From positions 3,472,001 through 3,536,000 of the forward strand of contig NZ_JBBNAC010000001.1 of the NCBI RefSeq assembly GCF_037996825.1: a stretch of 64,000 nucleotides of DNA, written 5' to 3'. The notes below the pieces were generated by a model, which had not been told where the DNA came from, made no database searches, and was given only the letters and a program-made list of their open reading frames with translations. Made by a program: the position numbers and the translations under genes. This document shows positions 28,390-35,919 of the stretch, piece after piece (position 1 is the first letter of the stretch; each line of letters opens with the position of its first letter). The DNA comes from Bdellovibrio sp. BCCA (GTDB lineage Bacteria; Bdellovibrionota; Bdellovibrionia; Bdellovibrionales; Bdellovibrionaceae).

Positions 28390-28449
28390 AATTCCCTTGT
28401 ACTACTTCAGTTCCGCGGCCCGAGGCCGCTGCACTCTGTGCGCCCGGCG

Positions 28450-29073
28450 CTATCCGATTACTGGTGTATGTTTAAAACTCAAATTCAAACGAAGTTCGGC
28501 GACAGCTTGTTCGTTGTTGTCGAAAACTTTCAACTCAGCTTCTGCTTTGGCTTCGCGGTGATCGCGCAGTTCCGCTAAAACAACTTCGCGAGTCGTCTCT
28601 GGCAATTCCATGCGCACTCGGCAGTCTTCGCTTTGCTCTTTAAAAAATTCAGACTCTAAACGAGTCACCGTGATTTCAAAATTTCCAATCGGAGCATGGC
28701 GCATCCACAACAGTTTCGCAGCTTCAATCGCCGCTGTTGTGATGGCTCCCTCATGCATGTGATTTGTTTCCGTGAAATTGCGTGTGCGGGAAGGAATCAC
28801 CATCTCCACCTGTGTGTCCGAGAGACGAGAGATTCTCAAACCCATGCCCGCCGAAAAGGGTCTTACAATATCAAGGGCATAACTCAAGGCAGCATGTGAA
28901 GCTTTAGGTGAAACTTCCTCTAAAAGAGCGGCCAAATCCGCGGCGCTCAGACGAATGCCACGGTCTTCAAGCTGAGACTTGAGTCCTTCTTTGGCAGTCT
29001 GCAATTGCTGACGCAAGTTTTGCTCCAGCTCAATCCCCTTTGACATTAAGATTGTCAGCCATTGTTGGTTCAT
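28450..29073 (-). CDS. Hotdog-fold protein (PaaI/DUF4442-like thioesterase candidate)
   Basis: The 207-residue protein has a helical N-terminal 70 residues (ILMSKGIELEQNLRQQL...) and a C-terminal hotdog domain (about 75-205). The helix HEGAITTAAIEAA is the typical central hotdog helix, and the preceding NHMH supplies possible catalytic polar residues. Hotdog proteins of this kind are usually acyl-CoA thioesterases. Position upstream of the leucine operon suggests action on an acyl-CoA, but a GC-rich hairpin and 61 bases separate them, so cotranscription is not certain. ATG 29073 is chosen because GAGAGGAT lies just upstream; the frame runs on to 29145. Confidence 0.75.
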   Translation of the reverse strand: MNQQWLTILMSKGIELEQNLRQQLQTAKEGLKSQLEDRGIRLSAADLAALLEEVSPKASHAALSYALDIVRPFSAGMGLRISRLSDTQVEMVIPSRTRNFTETNHMHEGAITTAAIEAAKLLWMRHAPIGNFEITVTRLESEFFKEQSEDCRVRMELPETTREVVLAELRDHREAKAEAELKVFDNNEQAVAELRLNLSFKHTPVIG

Positions 29074-29174
29074 GAGATATCCTCTCTGCACGGGTGTTGA
29101 AAAAAACGGAATATCATGGTCGGATAAGGATGTCAGTTTTATCACACTGAGTAAATAGAGAGAGGACTCTAGGA

Positions 29175-29657
29175 ATGAAGAAAATTGTTAGCCTCGTTGT
29201 TTTCATCGCGGCGCTTGTTTGGACTTGGAACGTGATTCACACTACAGACGCCGTGGGATTTGAGACGCACTCCGGCATTCAGGCTAAATTGGCGGAATTG
29301 ATCAAAAATACATTGGCTGTGAAAAAACCAAACGCAAAAGAGTTGTCCATCACTCGTCTGTGGACGGAGTCCTTGGGTGAAAACAAAGTTCGCGCCGTTT
29401 TTGCTTACAAATTCATCGACACTTCTGAGGGCGGAGAAGCTCTTGAACAAGTGATCGAAGGCGAAGCCCTTTTACACCGTGAACCTTCCGAAGATTCTGC
29501 TGTTGATAAATGGACTCTTCAATCTGTGAAAACAACAAATGACATCGTGGTCTTCACAGAAGGCTCAACACTGACTCCGGGCGAAGAAGCTCCGGAACCA
29601 GAACAAACTCCGGCCGCAACACCGACACCTGCCCCAACGGCAACTCCTCGTAAGTAA
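29175..29657 (+). CDS. Small exported or membrane-anchored protein with Pro/Thr-rich tail
   Basis: The 160-residue product begins with a hydrophobic segment (residues 4-20; MKKIVSLVVFIAALVW) that is either a signal peptide or a membrane anchor. A compact middle domain follows, and the last 25 residues are Pro, Thr, Ala and Glu rich (EQTPAATPTPAPTATP), a low-complexity tail. No family is recognised. The methyltransferase gene begins one base after its stop, so the two are cotranscribed. Confidence 0.75.
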   Translation: MKKIVSLVVFIAALVWTWNVIHTTDAVGFETHSGIQAKLAELIKNTLAVKKPNAKELSITRLWTESLGENKVRAVFAYKFIDTSEGGEALEQVIEGEALLHREPSEDSAVDKWTLQSVKTTNDIVVFTEGSTLTPGEEAPEPEQTPAATPTPAPTATPRK

Positions 29658-29658
29658 A

Positions 29659-30693
29659 ATGTCAATTCCCACTCAATTTATCCAAATTGATGAAGAGGGT
29701 TACGGACTGAGCCGCGAGGTTCGCATCCAAGATCCTCTTGTGGGACAAGAACTCCTGCAAAATCTAAAAATTCACGAAGGCGGAACTCTTCTTTCTACGA
29801 TCGGTACAACGCCGGTGATCGTTGAAGCCTTCGATGAACCTTACGTCGCTCAACAAATTCATTTCAAAGACGGCTCGTGGGAAATCTCTCTTCCTTACGG
29901 CGTTCATTTTGCTTTTGCTTTGGAATCTTTGTCCTTGGATGAGTGGGATCGTTTTCACGGCTACACTGCAAATAAAATTCCTTTCGTAATGTCGCGAAAA
30001 GCGCAGGCGAGTTTCTTTAATATGCTCGATGAATTCGGCGACGAGTTTATCGAGTTCCAAGGGAAAACTTACGACATCCCTCCGTACTGGCCCGACAACG
30101 AAGACGTTGAAAAAGAAACTTACTGGAGCCAAATTTACGAAACAGAACCGAATCCAGGTTGGAATTTAGGCGAACCTGCCGAAGCTTTGAAAGACATGAT
30201 TCCACGTCTGAAAATCTCGCCTTCTCGCGTACTCGTTTTAGGTTGCGGCGAAGGTCACGATGCTGCGTTTTTCGCGCAAGCTGGTCACTTTGTTACTGCC
30301 GTAGATATTTCTCCGCTCGCTTTAGAAAAAGCGCGCAAGCAATACGGTCATTTGGAAAATTTAAAATTTGTCGAAGCGGATTTGTTTAAACTCCCTCGCG
30401 ATTTTGACCAATCTTTCGATCTTGTGTTCGAGCACACGTGCTACTGCGCGATCAACCCTGCAAAACGCCAAGACCTTGTCAAAACTTGGAACCGCGTTTT
30501 AGTCAGCGGCGGCCACTTGATGGGCGTCTTCTTCACTTTCGAAAAACGCCAAGGCCCTCCTTACGGCGGCACCGAGTGGGAGCTCCGCCAACGCCTCAAA
30601 TCGGCGTACCAACCCATCTTCTGGGGACGCTGGCAAAAATCCATCCCACGCCGCCAAGGAAAAGAACTTTTCATCTACTGCAAAAAGACTTAA
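29659..30693 (+). CDS. SAM-dependent methyltransferase (TPMT-like) with N-terminal extra domain
   Basis: The 344-residue protein has a Rossmann methyltransferase domain at residues about 155-344 with motif I VLVLGCGEGHD and the acidic TAVDISPLAL. The segment WNLGEPAEAL before it and FEHTCYCAI after motif III are characteristic of the TPMT family, which methylates thiols, halides or small toxic compounds. Residues 1-150 form a separate acidic domain that I do not recognise. It starts one base after the preceding stop and ends inside the left arm of a large hairpin. Confidence 0.87.
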   Translation: MSIPTQFIQIDEEGYGLSREVRIQDPLVGQELLQNLKIHEGGTLLSTIGTTPVIVEAFDEPYVAQQIHFKDGSWEISLPYGVHFAFALESLSLDEWDRFHGYTANKIPFVMSRKAQASFFNMLDEFGDEFIEFQGKTYDIPPYWPDNEDVEKETYWSQIYETEPNPGWNLGEPAEALKDMIPRLKISPSRVLVLGCGEGHDAAFFAQAGHFVTAVDISPLALEKARKQYGHLENLKFVEADLFKLPRDFDQSFDLVFEHTCYCAINPAKRQDLVKTWNRVLVSGGHLMGVFFTFEKRQGPPYGGTEWELRQRLKSAYQPIFWGRWQKSIPRRQGKELFIYCKKT

Positions 30694-30772
30694 AAGGTGC
30701 CTGCTTCTTTTTTGGGTCTACATCGCATCATAAATGCTGCGGTGTAGACCCAAAAAAGAACCTGGCACCTTT
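30693..30772. repeat. 80-nt imperfect hairpin of the GGTGCC repeat family
   Basis: Two 35-nt arms (30693-30727 and 30738-30772) are reverse complements at 32 of 35 positions, around a 10-base loop. The outer ends read AAAGGTGCC and GGCACCTTT; the inner parts share TTCTTTTTTGGGTCTACA. The left arm starts at the last base of the methyltransferase stop codon and the right arm ends 10 bases before the GNAT start. It looks like a REPIN-like or miniature inverted-repeat element and would also terminate or attenuate transcription between the genes. Confidence 0.85.
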
Positions 30773-30782
30773 CGGAGGATTT

Positions 30783-31307
30783 ATGCATATCGAATTTACT
30801 CAAGCTGATGAAAGTCATGTTGAAGATCTTGTGGAGCTTGTGAACTCGGCTTATCGCGGAGATTCTTCGAAAGAAGGGTGGACGACCGAAGCGGATCTTC
30901 TGGATGGTCAGCGCGCTGATGCAGAAGGAATTCGTGAGATCATCAACAAAGATGATTCTGTTATTTTGATTGCTGAGGACGATGATACTGGGGACTTGCT
31001 TGGCTGCGTTCACCTCGAGAAGCAGGGAGCGAAATGTTACCTGGGAATGTTAACCGTCGACCCTGCTTTGCAAAGTCAGGGAATTGGCAAGATGTTGTTA
31101 GCAGAGTCAGAAGCCCTTGCACAATTCTGGGATTGTACTACCATTTTTATGACGGTGATTTCAGTACGTACAGAGTTGATTGCTTGGTATGAAAAGCACG
31201 GCTTCCGCAACACAGGCGAAAAGAAACCTTTCCCTTACGGCGACGAACGTTTTGGAATCCCCAAAGTAAAAAACCTAGAATTCACAGTTCTAGAAAAGAA
31301 AATCTAA
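30783..31307 (+). CDS. GNAT-family N-acetyltransferase
   Basis: The 174-residue protein has the GNAT fold with acetyl-CoA-binding motif A: LGMLTVDPALQSQGIGKMLL (residues about 81-100, ending QSQGIGKMLL). The C-terminal WYEKHGFRNTG is motif B. It should transfer an acetyl group to an amine; the substrate is unknown. CGGAGGAT precedes the ATG. The reading frame runs upstream to 30438, but that extension crosses the hairpin repeat and the methyltransferase in another frame and is not protein-like. Confidence 0.93.
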   Translation: MHIEFTQADESHVEDLVELVNSAYRGDSSKEGWTTEADLLDGQRADAEGIREIINKDDSVILIAEDDDTGDLLGCVHLEKQGAKCYLGMLTVDPALQSQGIGKMLLAESEALAQFWDCTTIFMTVISVRTELIAWYEKHGFRNTGEKKPFPYGDERFGIPKVKNLEFTVLEKKI

Positions 31308-31338
31308 AAAGTGCCCGGTTTTGAATCAGGCACCTTTT
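31306..31338. repeat. GGTGCC-type inverted repeat after the GNAT gene
   Basis: AAAAAGTGCCCGGTT and CAGGCACCTTTT are imperfect inverted arms around a short loop, starting within the GNAT stop codon. The ends match those of the 30693-30772 element. It could serve as terminator for the GNAT gene. Confidence 0.6.
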
Positions 31339-31349
31339 GAGGGGGAAGC

Positions 31350-32150
31350 GTGATCAAGGGATTGATCTTGGCGGTTTTTGTTGGGTTCAGTGGGATTTAC
31401 GCTCAGGCCAAAATTGAAATTCCGAATGATAAAGATGTTATGTATCACTTCGGGGCTTGTAAGTCGGAATTTTTGCCTTCTAATTTTCAACTCTTTATCT
31501 GGAATATCAAAAAAGCAGAAGCGAAAGCCGAATGGGCGCGCGATTTTGAATACTTCACCCCGAGGTCTGACATCGTTTTACTTCAAGAAGCGATGATGGA
31601 CAATTTTGTTCCGGCCATCGCGCTGGGGCAAAAGGGTTTTTGCTGGGATTTTGCGACAAGCTTTATCGACAATGATCGAAATCCGACGGGAGTGATGACG
31701 GGTTCTCCGATCATTCCTCTTTCCATTCATTTTTTAAGAAGTCCCGGGCGTGAACCTGTTCTTAAAACTCCGAAAATGGTGATCGTGGCCGAGTATGCTT
31801 TGGCCAATTCGGCAGAGACTTTGTGGGTTGCGAACATTCACGGACTTAATTTTGTCTCTAACAAGTTGAACCGCGAACAAATCGAACAGGTTGCGGCTTT
31901 TTTAAAGAAACACAATGGCCCAGTGATTTTTGCGGGCGACTTTAACTCTTGGAACAACGAACGCTTGCAATACCTGGATGAGATTTTAGGAAGACTCGCG
32001 ATGAAGAAGCTTGCATTTGCCAATGATGATCGCAAACTGAAGCTCGATCACATCTATGTACGCGGCCTTGAGGCGACTCGAACAGACCTGCATAAAAACA
32101 TCAACAGCTCGGACCACAAACCGCTGACCGCCGAATTCCGTCTGAAATAA
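31350..32150 (+). CDS. Exported endonuclease/exonuclease/phosphatase (EEP) family protein
   Basis: The 266-residue product starts with GTG (GGGGGAAG just upstream) and a signal peptide (residues 1-20, ending AQAK). The EEP fold is shown by IWNIKKAE (Asn), LLQEAM (metal-binding Glu), ANIHGLN (His), AGDFNSW (Asp, Asn), LDHIYV and SDHKPLTAEF (Asp-His catalytic pair). Such enzymes cut phosphodiester or phosphomonoester bonds in DNA, phospholipids or sphingomyelin. Outside the cytoplasm, DNA or lipid phosphodiesters are candidate substrates. Confidence 0.88.
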   Translation: MIKGLILAVFVGFSGIYAQAKIEIPNDKDVMYHFGACKSEFLPSNFQLFIWNIKKAEAKAEWARDFEYFTPRSDIVLLQEAMMDNFVPAIALGQKGFCWDFATSFIDNDRNPTGVMTGSPIIPLSIHFLRSPGREPVLKTPKMVIVAEYALANSAETLWVANIHGLNFVSNKLNREQIEQVAAFLKKHNGPVIFAGDFNSWNNERLQYLDEILGRLAMKKLAFANDDRKLKLDHIYVRGLEATRTDLHKNINSSDHKPLTAEFRLK

Positions 32151-32164
32151 ATTTCTGTTCGCAC

Positions 32165-32195
32165 AGAGAGGCTTTCGGTTCTGTAAGGCCTCTCT
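32165..32195 (+). terminator. Hairpin after the EEP gene
   Basis: AGAGAGGC and GCCTCTCT form a perfect 8-bp stem with a 15-base loop, 15 bases after the stop codon. The T-run is offset (AAGAACTCTTTT), so termination efficiency is uncertain. Confidence 0.5.
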
Positions 32196-32294
32196 AAGAA
32201 CTCTTTTAAGATTCATTTTTCGTATAATAACTTCTTCTCTATGTATTAAAATTTTTCTCATTTTAAGCGCATAGTGACTTCATTGGAGGTCATT

Positions 32295-32825
32295 ATGTCT
32301 TTAAAAATTGCTGTGCTAGCGCTTTTCGGGATTTCTGCGGCCTCTATTTCGTTTGCCGATCAAATGGGTCCTAACGGCGATAAATTCTACGAAGAAGCCG
32401 CTCACTACGAAAACGCCTGCAAAGAAGAGCCTTGCAAAGCTCCTTACACAGAACAAGTCGTTTACAATCAAAAAAACAAATTCAATAAACTTTCTGTTGA
32501 AACCAAAGAAGTCCTAAAAAAGATCGCTGTTGAGCAAGCGCAAGTTTGGGGCGACACGATTCTTGAGGGTGATTACCATGCAACTGGTCGCACTCGTTTG
32601 GATTCTGTTTTGGCTTTCTATAAAGGCAATGAGCTTGTTGGATATAAAATCCAGTATTCTGAAAAAGCTTGGTACACAGGCGACTGCGATTTCAATGGCT
32701 CTCGTGAATCTCTTAAGGGTTGCAAAGAAGGTCGCATCGTTGAAGGCAGTTACGTTTCTTCTGACGCGCAAACTTATTTTAGCGATGAAGAACGTTACGC
32801 TGAGTTCTCTTTTGTTGGGAATTAG
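32295..32825 (+). CDS. Small periplasmic protein of unknown function
   Basis: The 176-residue product has a signal peptide (residues 1-22, cut after SFA). Two pairs of cysteines (ACKEEPCKAP and GDCDFNG...KGCKEG) suggest disulphides in the periplasm. No known family is recognised. The ATG at 32295 is preceded by GGAGG at the right distance, whereas the in-frame start at 32274 is not. The ABC exporter operon starts 17 bases downstream. Confidence 0.75.
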   Translation: MSLKIAVLALFGISAASISFADQMGPNGDKFYEEAAHYENACKEEPCKAPYTEQVVYNQKNKFNKLSVETKEVLKKIAVEQAQVWGDTILEGDYHATGRTRLDSVLAFYKGNELVGYKIQYSEKAWYTGDCDFNGSRESLKGCKEGRIVEGSYVSSDAQTYFSDEERYAEFSFVGN

Positions 32826-32842
32826 TCTATAGTCGCCTGAAT

Positions 32843-33673
32843 ATGGCGATCGTAATCGAAACCAAAGATCTTACCCGCGTCTATCAGACATATCAAAAGC
32901 CCGAAGGTTTTTTAAATTCTCTTCGCGGCTTTATCAATCGCAAGCACGTTTCCCGCACCGCCGTTGATAAAACCACTTTGCAAATTGAATCCGGTCAAAT
33001 CGTGGGTTTGGTTGGCGCCAATGGTGCTGGTAAAACAACGTTGCTGAAAATGCTTTCAGGGCTTGTGACACCGACAAGTGGTGAAGCTTTGGTTTTGGGC
33101 TATAGACCTTCTGAAAGAAAAAACGAATTCCTTCGCCAAATCAGTATCCTTTTAGGACAAAAGAATCAATTGTGGTGGGATATTTCCCCTGCGGATTCTT
33201 ACGCTTTGCTGGCGCGTATTTACGATATTGAACCTAGCTATGCACGAAAACGTGTCGAGCATTTGGCAGAGATGCTTCAGTGTTCGCATGTCCTGCACAC
33301 ACAGCTTCGTCGTTTAAGCTTGGGTGAGCGTATGAAGATGGAAATCATCGGTGCTCTTTTACATGAACCGAAAGTTCTGTTTTTAGATGAACCGACGATC
33401 GGTCTGGATATCGTAGCTCAAGAAACCATCCGTGAATTTTTGGATGCTTACGTAAAAGAAAAAGGTCCTACGGTGATCCTGACAAGTCACTACATGGACG
33501 ATATTGCCAAGCTTGCTGACAAGTTGCTTTTGATCAGCAAAGGACACATCGTCTATCAGGGAACCGTTCCTGAATTTGTTGTGAAATCAAATAGCGAACT
33601 TGCTGAAAACGAAGAGGTTGATTTTGAAGACGTCATTCGCCGTTTTTTGGAAACGGAATCTCGCGTTCGCTAA
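32843..33673 (+). CDS. ABC-2 exporter ATP-binding protein
   Basis: The 276-residue ATPase has Walker A GANGAGKTT, an ABC signature LSLGERMKM, and Walker B VLFLDEPTIGLD. The N-terminal insertion (RAFINRKHVSRTAVDK-like; here FINRKHVSRTAV) and NQLWWDISPADSYALL are typical of the COG4586-type ATPases that pair with two ABC-2 permeases, often annotated as viologen or drug exporters. It overlaps the first permease by about 50 bases. The exported compound is unknown. Confidence 0.92.
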   Translation: MAIVIETKDLTRVYQTYQKPEGFLNSLRGFINRKHVSRTAVDKTTLQIESGQIVGLVGANGAGKTTLLKMLSGLVTPTSGEALVLGYRPSERKNEFLRQISILLGQKNQLWWDISPADSYALLARIYDIEPSYARKRVEHLAEMLQCSHVLHTQLRRLSLGERMKMEIIGALLHEPKVLFLDEPTIGLDIVAQETIREFLDAYVKEKGPTVILTSHYMDDIAKLADKLLLISKGHIVYQGTVPEFVVKSNSELAENEEVDFEDVIRRFLETESRVR

Positions 33674-34442
33674 GCTCGCGATAGTTTCCAATTTAGAATA
33701 CAGATTAAATTATTTTGTCGATGCGATTGTGCAGCCGACCCTCACAACAGGAATTGAAATTCTGTTGTGGGTGGCCGTTTTTGCTGGAGCCGCGACAAGT
33801 GAGATCGCCGGTTTTGGTCGCGAATATTATTTGTCCTATGCTCTTTGGGGCGCGTTCTTCGCGCGTATTTGCACAAGCTGGATGTATGAGTTCCGCATGA
33901 TTCAAGAAATTGATTCAGGCAGCGTGAACAGTCTTCTTGTGCGTCCGATGAGTTTTTATGAATATTATTTTTCGCAATTGATGGGATATAAATTTATCAC
34001 AACGATTGTGTCGATGATGATTCCCGTTATTGCTGTCAGTATCTTCGATCTTCCGACGAAGTATGCGAGACTCCCTTTGGCATTTGCGCTGGAGTTCTAT
34101 TACCTGATTCTTGTGCATTCGATCAGCTTTATTATCGCTTCCTCAGCTTTTTATCTGAATAAAGTCTATGCGCTAACCGGAGCAAAGAATTTAGCGTTGT
34201 GGCTTTTCACCGGAGAACTTTTTCCTCTGGATTTAATGCCGGAACCGTTTAAATCCTTCGTGATTGCTTTGCCATTCAGTGCAGGGGTTTACGTTCCTGT
34301 AGGTTATCTCACAGGCCGACTTGAAATTGATTCCATTTGGCAGTCGTTCATTTCCATCACGGTAGCGATTGTCATCGTAAATGCGATCGGCGCCTACATG
34401 TGGCGCAAAGGTGTGAACGTTTACACAGGAACAGGAGCGTAA
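33624..34442 (+). CDS. ABC-2 exporter permease 1
   Basis: The 272-residue membrane protein has six predicted transmembrane segments and the EYRLNYFVDAIVQP N-terminal amphipathic region typical of ABC-2 (DUF990-like) permeases. The start is probably TTG 33624, because GAAGAGG at 33611-33617 lies six bases upstream; TTG 33600 or 33618 are alternatives. Any of these overlaps the ATPase gene, which suggests coupled translation. The second permease begins two bases after its stop. Confidence 0.88.
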   Translation: MKTSFAVFWKRNLAFAKLAIVSNLEYRLNYFVDAIVQPTLTTGIEILLWVAVFAGAATSEIAGFGREYYLSYALWGAFFARICTSWMYEFRMIQEIDSGSVNSLLVRPMSFYEYYFSQLMGYKFITTIVSMMIPVIAVSIFDLPTKYARLPLAFALEFYYLILVHSISFIIASSAFYLNKVYALTGAKNLALWLFTGELFPLDLMPEPFKSFVIALPFSAGVYVPVGYLTGRLEIDSIWQSFISITVAIVIVNAIGAYMWRKGVNVYTGTGA

Positions 34443-34444
34443 AG

Positions 34445-35239
34445 ATGAAAACTTTAAAAAAGTATTTCTCTTTGTATCTCGCTCTTTTCCGCACAAGCTT
34501 TATTGCGGATCTTGAATACCGTGTGAATTTTCTTACGCGTATTGCGACCGATATATTTTGGTACCTTGCACAGATCATCACCTTTGAAGTGTTGTTCCGA
34601 CATACTCCAAAGATCGGCGACTGGAATCTAGAGCAAATGCGTGTCTTCCTGGGAGTCATGTTTGTCGTAGACGGACTTTACATGATTATTCTTTCTGAAA
34701 ATCTGGATCAGTTTTCAGAAAAAGTGCGCAAAGGGGATTTAGATCTGCTTCTTGCAAAGCCCGTGAACTCTCAATTTATTTTGAGTTTGCAAAAAGCTTC
34801 AACGGCGATGATCGGAAACCTGATGTTGGGCACGGCGTGGTTTATCTACAGCCTTGTACAACTGCCCGACTTTGAGTGGCTTCGTCTTTTGTGGCTCCTC
34901 GTTCTTATTCCGTGTGGACTCATTGCTCTCTACGCTATGCGCTTTGTAATGGCGTCAACGGCGGTGATCTTTGCACGTTCTGAAAATCTTCAATTTATTT
35001 GGTATCAGATTTACCGCTTAGGAATGCGACCTGATTCGATTTACGTGCCATGGTTTAAATGGTTCATCCTGACAGCATTGCCTGTGGGAGTGATTGCCAG
35101 CGTTCCTGCCCGCGCGCTTCTTGAACCGCCGAACTTTTTGCTTTTTGCCTGGGTGGTGGTGCTTTCAGGACTTTTAATTTATTTATCAAACAAGTTTTGG
35201 AAATTCGCTTTAAAGTTTTATTCGAGCGCAAGCTCTTAA
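34445..35239 (+). CDS. ABC-2 exporter permease 2
   Basis: The 264-residue protein has about six transmembrane segments and the same opening (ADLEYRVNFLTRI) as permease 1, so the two probably arose by duplication and work as a heterodimer with the ATPase. The central KVRKGDLDLLLAKPVN loop is a conserved cytoplasmic coupling segment of this family. ATG 34445 is used because earlier residues in the frame do not resemble protein and overlap permease 1. Confidence 0.9.
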   Translation: MKTLKKYFSLYLALFRTSFIADLEYRVNFLTRIATDIFWYLAQIITFEVLFRHTPKIGDWNLEQMRVFLGVMFVVDGLYMIILSENLDQFSEKVRKGDLDLLLAKPVNSQFILSLQKASTAMIGNLMLGTAWFIYSLVQLPDFEWLRLLWLLVLIPCGLIALYAMRFVMASTAVIFARSENLQFIWYQIYRLGMRPDSIYVPWFKWFILTALPVGVIASVPARALLEPPNFLLFAWVVVLSGLLIYLSNKFWKFALKFYSSASS

Positions 35240-35254
35240 AGAAAGGTTTTAGTT

Positions 35255-35869
35255 ATGTTGAAAATTTATGGATCTCCGATGTCAAGTGCGGGTCGTTGCT
35301 ACTGGATGCTGGAAGAGCTGGGGCTCAATTACGAAGTTATGCCTTTGGATATGAAGAACAAAGAGCATAAATCGGAAGCGTTCATGCAGTTAAATCCTAA
35401 CGGCAAAGTTCCTGTTCTAGTTGATGGCGAATTCGTGATCTGGGAATCTATGGCAATCACAAATTACCTCGCAAAGAAACACAAAAGTCCTTTGGCCGCG
35501 CAAACTCCAGAAGAAGAAGGACACGTGATGCAATGGAGCTTCTGGGCTTTGGCAGAATTCCAAGTTCCGGCAGTCAATTGGCTTATTCAACAAGTGTTCG
35601 TTCCTGCTGAACACAGGAATCAACAAGTGATTGATGACGCTAAAAAAGCAATGCCTCGTTTACTGACGGTTCTTGAAAAGGGCCTTGAAGGAAAGAACTA
35701 CCTTGTAAACAACAGATTCTCTTTAGCAGATTTGAACGTGGCTTCTGTTCTTAATATCGTAACAGCATTGGGTTACGATACATCCTCTTACGCAAACATT
35801 CAGCGTTGGGCGAAAGCTTACGCCGATCGCCCTGCTTTCCAAAAAGTAGCGGCTATGCGCAAACACTAA
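35255..35869 (+). CDS. Glutathione S-transferase family protein
   Basis: The 204-residue protein has an N-terminal thioredoxin-like domain (residues 1-78, with MSSAGRCYWMLEELGLNYE, cut here at MSSAGRCYW; cis-Pro in GKVPVLVDG; and ESMAITNYLA) and a helical C-terminal domain. It starts 15 bases after the exporter operon and may be cotranscribed with it, which would fit a detoxification unit (conjugation plus export), but that is inference. AAAGG lies upstream. A terminator follows. Confidence 0.92.
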   Translation: MLKIYGSPMSSAGRCYWMLEELGLNYEVMPLDMKNKEHKSEAFMQLNPNGKVPVLVDGEFVIWESMAITNYLAKKHKSPLAAQTPEEEGHVMQWSFWALAEFQVPAVNWLIQQVFVPAEHRNQQVIDDAKKAMPRLLTVLEKGLEGKNYLVNNRFSLADLNVASVLNIVTALGYDTSSYANIQRWAKAYADRPAFQKVAAMRKH

Positions 35870-35881
35870 GTTTCCTTAAAG

Positions 35882-35906
35882 ACCGTGGCCTTAGCGCCAC
35901 GGTTTT
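35882..35906 (+). terminator. Terminator between GST and pepF genes
   Basis: ACCGTGG and CCACGGT form a stem with a short loop, followed by TTTTCC. It lies between convergent genes and could serve both. Confidence 0.75.
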
Positions 35907-35919
35907 CCATAAAACGGAA

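Noticed and set aside
30438-30782. Long upstream extension of the GNAT frame
   Set aside because: It passes through the methyltransferase gene in another frame and through the 80-nt hairpin; composition is not protein-like. The ATG at 30783 has a good Shine-Dalgarno.
33600-33673. Frameshifted fusion of ABC ATPase and permease
   Set aside because: The overlap is a normal coupled arrangement: the ATPase ends naturally and a TTG with a GAAGAGG ribosome binding site opens the permease.
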